From Schauerella aestuarii (GTDB taxonomy: Bacteria; Pseudomonadota; Gammaproteobacteria; Burkholderiales; Burkholderiaceae_B): a stretch of 64,000 nt of DNA. Both the position numbers and the translations under genes were made by a program. The notes below the pieces were generated by a model. That model did no database searches. It worked only from the letters and a program-made list of their open reading frames with translations, and was not told the DNA's origin. Location of the stretch: assembly GCF_009866805.1 (NCBI RefSeq), contig NZ_SIZW01000043.1, forward strand, positions 186,001-250,000, written 5' to 3'. Shown here in pieces: positions 61,586 through 64,000 of the stretch; the stretch's first letter is position 1, and every line of letters starts with the position of its first letter.

Positions 61586-62331
61586 CGGGCGACGCATTCT
61601 CGCTCTCGGAAACCATCGCCGATGCGTTGCCCGCGAACGTCGTTGCGCACGGGAGCGCGTCAGGCGAGGTGATGGCGCGCGATCTGGCGGTGCATGTGGC
61701 CCGGCATCTTGCGACGGCGTGCGCCGCGCGCGGTCAAGCCGTGCTGGCGGTGTCCGGCGGGCGCTCACCCATCCCGGTCTTTGAGGCGCTGCGTGGGCTC
61801 GACCTGCCGTGGTCCCAGATCACCGTCACTCTGGTAGACGAGCGCTGGGTGCCCGACGATCATCCCGACAGCAACGCCGGGCTCGTGCGGCGTCATCTCA
61901 TGCAGGAGAAGGCCGCCGCGGCGACTTTCGTGCCATGGTATGACGGTTCGGCCGACCCTTACGCCGGTCAGGCGACTTGCGAAGCGGCATTGCAGGCGTT
62001 GCCCTTGCCCTTCGACGTGGTATTGCTGGGCATGGGCGACGACGGGCATACTGCCTCGCTCTTCCCGGATGCGCCCGAACTCACTGTCGCAACCGACCTG
62101 ACACGCCACGCCCTGTGCGCGGCGATCATGCCGCCAGCGGCCAAGCAGGCACGCCTCTCGTTGACGCGTTACGCGCTTGCCCGCCAATCGGCACGTCTGG
62201 TGCTGCAATGGTCGGGTGCGGCCAAACGAGACGTCTTTCAGCGTGCGGTCGCCGCGCCCACACTTGCACTCCCGATATCGCTTTTTCTCCACCAAACCTC
62301 GGTGCCTGTGGATGTCTGGTACGCGCCGTAA
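61582..62331 (+). CDS. pgl: 6-phosphogluconolactonase
   Basis: The product is 249 residues. Family landmarks are VLAVSGGRSPIPVFEAL, VTLVDERWVPDDHPDSN and the catalytic LLGMGDDGHTASLFPD. It opens the lactone made by Zwf. GTG 61582 overlaps the zwf stop as GTGA and follows GGAGGA; an in-frame ATG at 61567 with its own GGAAGG is the alternative start. Confidence 0.93.
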   Translation: MTGDAFSLSETIADALPANVVAHGSASGEVMARDLAVHVARHLATACAARGQAVLAVSGGRSPIPVFEALRGLDLPWSQITVTLVDERWVPDDHPDSNAGLVRRHLMQEKAAAATFVPWYDGSADPYAGQATCEAALQALPLPFDVVLLGMGDDGHTASLFPDAPELTVATDLTRHALCAAIMPPAAKQARLSLTRYALARQSARLVLQWSGAAKRDVFQRAVAAPTLALPISLFLHQTSVPVDVWYAP

Positions 62332-62379
62332 GCCGCAATTGCCCACAAGCCCGTTCGGGGTTCGTTTCAAGGATTTGTC

Positions 62380-64000
62380 ATGACGCTTCACGCCACCGTC
62401 CGCCACGTTACCGATCGCATCGTTGCGCGCAGCACCGATACGCGCGCGCGCTATCTCGCGCAGATCGAGCACGACCGCAAGCAGGGACCCACGCGCGCCG
62501 GCATGTCCTGTACCAATCTGGCGCATGCGTTTGCCGCTGCGCCAGTCAACGACAAACTGATGCTGCGCGAAGAGCGTCGCTTGAATATCGGTATCGTGTC
62601 GGCCTACAACGACATGCTGTCGGCGCATCAGCCTTTCGAGCGCTTTCCGGGCATCATCAAGCAGGCCGCACGCGATGCCGGTGGCGTGGCGCAGTTTGCG
62701 GGCGGCGTGCCGGCCATGTGTGACGGCGTCACGCAGGGTGCTGCCGGGATGGAACTGTCGTTGTTCTCGCGCGATGTGATCGCGTTGTCCACGGCAGTGG
62801 CCTTGTCGCATAACGTGTTCGACGCGATGCTGTGCCTGGGGGTGTGCGACAAGATCGTGCCGGGGCTGCTCATTGGCGCGCTCAAGTTCGGCCACCTGCC
62901 GGGGATTTTCGTACCGGCGGGCCCAATGACGTCGGGTTTGCCGAACGATGAAAAAGCCAAAATCCGCCAGCGCTTCTCGAAAGGTGAAGTCACGCGTGAG
63001 GCTTTGCTCGAAGCCGAGTCGCAGGCGTATCACGATGCCGGGACGTGCACGTTCTATGGCACGGCCAATTCGAATCAGATGCTCATGGAGATCATGGGTG
63101 TACATCTGCCGGGCGCGGCTTTCGTCAATCCCAATACGCCGCTGCGCGATGCGCTCACTGCGCATGCCGCCAAGCGCGTCCTGGCGCTTGCCGACCGCAA
63201 TGCGTTCACGCCGTTAGGACATGTGATCGACGAGAAAGCCATCGTCAACGGTATCGTGGGTCTGCATGCAACGGGCGGGTCCACCAACCACACCATTCAT
63301 CTGGTCGCCATGGCGAAAGCGGCGGGCATTCTGATCAACTGGGACGATTTCGCCGAGCTGTCCAATGTGGTGCCTTTGCTGGCGCGCATTTATCCCAACG
63401 GCAGCGCCGATGTAAATCACTTCCATGCCTCGGGCGGGATGGGCTTCCTGATCCGTGAATTGCTGGCGGCAGGTTTGCTGCACGAAGATGTGCAAACCGT
63501 TGCGGGGCCGGGATTGTCGCACTACAGCCAAGAGCCGTTCCTGGACGGTGACACCCTGGTCTGGCGCGATGCGCCTGCACAGAGTGGCGATGAAAACGTG
63601 CTGCGCGTGCACGCTCATGCCTTCTCCGATAATGGTGGTCTCAAGGTGCTTGAAGGCAACATCGGCCGTGCCGTACTGAAGGTGTCGGCGGTGAAGCCCG
63701 AGCACCGTATCGTGCGTGCCCCGGCTGCGGTGTACGACAGCCAGGAAGACGTATTGGCTGCCTACAAGCGCAACGAGCTCAATCGCGATGTGGTCGTCGT
63801 CGTGCGCTATCAGGGGCCGCGCGCCAATGGCATGCCTGAGCTGCACAAGCTCACACCCGCATTGGGCGTGCTGCAGGACGAAGGCTTTCACGTGGCGCTT
63901 GTCACGGATGGCCGGATGTCGGGCGCATCGGGCAAGGTGCCTGCCGCCATCCACGTCTCACCCGAAGGCTTGGGCGGCGGGCTGATCGCCCATATTCGCG
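62380..64000 (+). CDS. edd: 6-phosphogluconate dehydratase, C-terminus cut off by the window edge
   Basis: 540 of about 600 codons are visible. IlvD/Edd landmarks include [36 protein letters not shown] and the Fe-S Cys region [11 protein letters not shown]. Further on are [20 protein letters not shown] and [17 protein letters not shown] near the right edge. It makes 2-keto-3-deoxy-6-phosphogluconate, the committed Entner-Doudoroff step; eda would be expected just outside the window. AAGGA lies 7 bases upstream of ATG 62380. Confidence 0.95.
   Translation, partial: MTLHATVRHVTDRIVARSTDTRARYLAQIEHDRKQGPTRAGMSCTNLAHAFAAAPVNDKLMLREERRLNIGIVSAYNDMLSAHQPFERFPGIIKQAARDAGGVAQFAGGVPAMCDGVTQGAAGMELSLFSRDVIALSTAVALSHNVFDAMLCLGVCDKIVPGLLIGALKFGHLPGIFVPAGPMTSGLPNDEKAKIRQRFSKGEVTREALLEAESQAYHDAGTCTFYGTANSNQMLMEIMGVHLPGAAFVNPNTPLRDALTAHAAKRVLALADRNAFTPLGHVIDEKAIVNGIVGLHATGGSTNHTIHLVAMAKAAGILINWDDFAELSNVVPLLARIYPNGSADVNHFHASGGMGFLIRELLAAGLLHEDVQTVAGPGLSHYSQEPFLDGDTLVWRDAPAQSGDENVLRVHAHAFSDNGGLKVLEGNIGRAVLKVSAVKPEHRIVRAPAAVYDSQEDVLAAYKRNELNRDVVVVVRYQGPRANGMPELHKLTPALGVLQDEGFHVALVTDGRMSGASGKVPAAIHVSPEGLGGGLIAHIR

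Overview
The window is a GC-rich chromosome segment of a betaproteobacterium, most likely order Burkholderiales. The evidence is the set of families present: TctC/Bug receptors, DUF2968, DUF3613, DUF2231, a MexEF-like pump, the AmgK/MurU pair next to lptD-surA-rsmA, and a fused CtaDE oxidase. A zwf-pgl-edd Entner-Doudoroff operon at the right edge argues against the classical Bordetella species, which lack sugar catabolism. I cannot name the genus. I see no tRNA, rRNA, insertion sequence, prophage or CRISPR array.

Layout. 1-4.2 kb (minus strand): a MarR-type regulator cut by the left edge, a collagen-like lipoprotein and a TpsB/FhaC-type outer-membrane transporter. 4.2-4.9 kb: an AT-rich, hairpin-rich gap. 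4.9-20.5 kb (plus strand): a stand-alone MHYT membrane sensor, then a full tad (Flp pilus) locus in the order flp, cpaA, tadE, second tadE/F, cpaB, cpaC, cpaE, cpaF, tadB, tadC, tadD, a 41-codon micro-ORF, a DUF3613 gene, tadG, a sigma-54 activator and a DUF2968 lipoprotein. Many of these genes overlap by ATGA or TGATG, so they are probably one translationally coupled operon. The cpaA/tadE junction looks damaged. 20.5-24.6 kb (minus): a fecI-fecR-fecA-type ferric-siderophore signalling cassette. 24.8-31.4 kb: a TetR repressor divergent from a MexEF-OprN-like efflux operon. 31.6-36.7 kb: an iron-uptake block with a PiuC hydroxylase, an FMN alpha-hydroxyacid oxidase, a Fiu-like TonB receptor behind two Fur-like boxes, and a Sel1-repeat protein.

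36.8-42 kb: an amino-acid permease, an exported methyltransferase-fold protein, a secreted alpha/beta hydrolase, an orphan MetQ-type lipoprotein-family binding protein, and fur. 41.7-46.4 kb: a terminal oxidase block with a HemJ/CopD-like protein, DUF2231, CuA subunit II, a fused subunit I+III and a small membrane protein. 46.5-54.1 kb: an envelope block, with murU-amgK (cell-wall sugar recycling) on the minus strand and lptD-surA-rsmA on the plus strand. 54.2-59.9 kb: a SpmAB-like membrane protein and a candidate acyl-CoA catabolic module made of a TctC receptor, a LysR regulator, a CaiB CoA-transferase and an HMG-CoA-lyase-family enzyme. 60.1-64 kb: zwf-pgl-edd, with edd cut by the right edge.

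The points most worth a second look are the cpaA/tadE junction, the structured gap at 4.45-4.6 kb, the micro-ORF inside the tad operon, the signal-peptide-bearing methyltransferase, and two genes whose ribosome binding sites sit directly on the T-tract of an intrinsic terminator. All family assignments come from reading motifs by eye; no database search was run.
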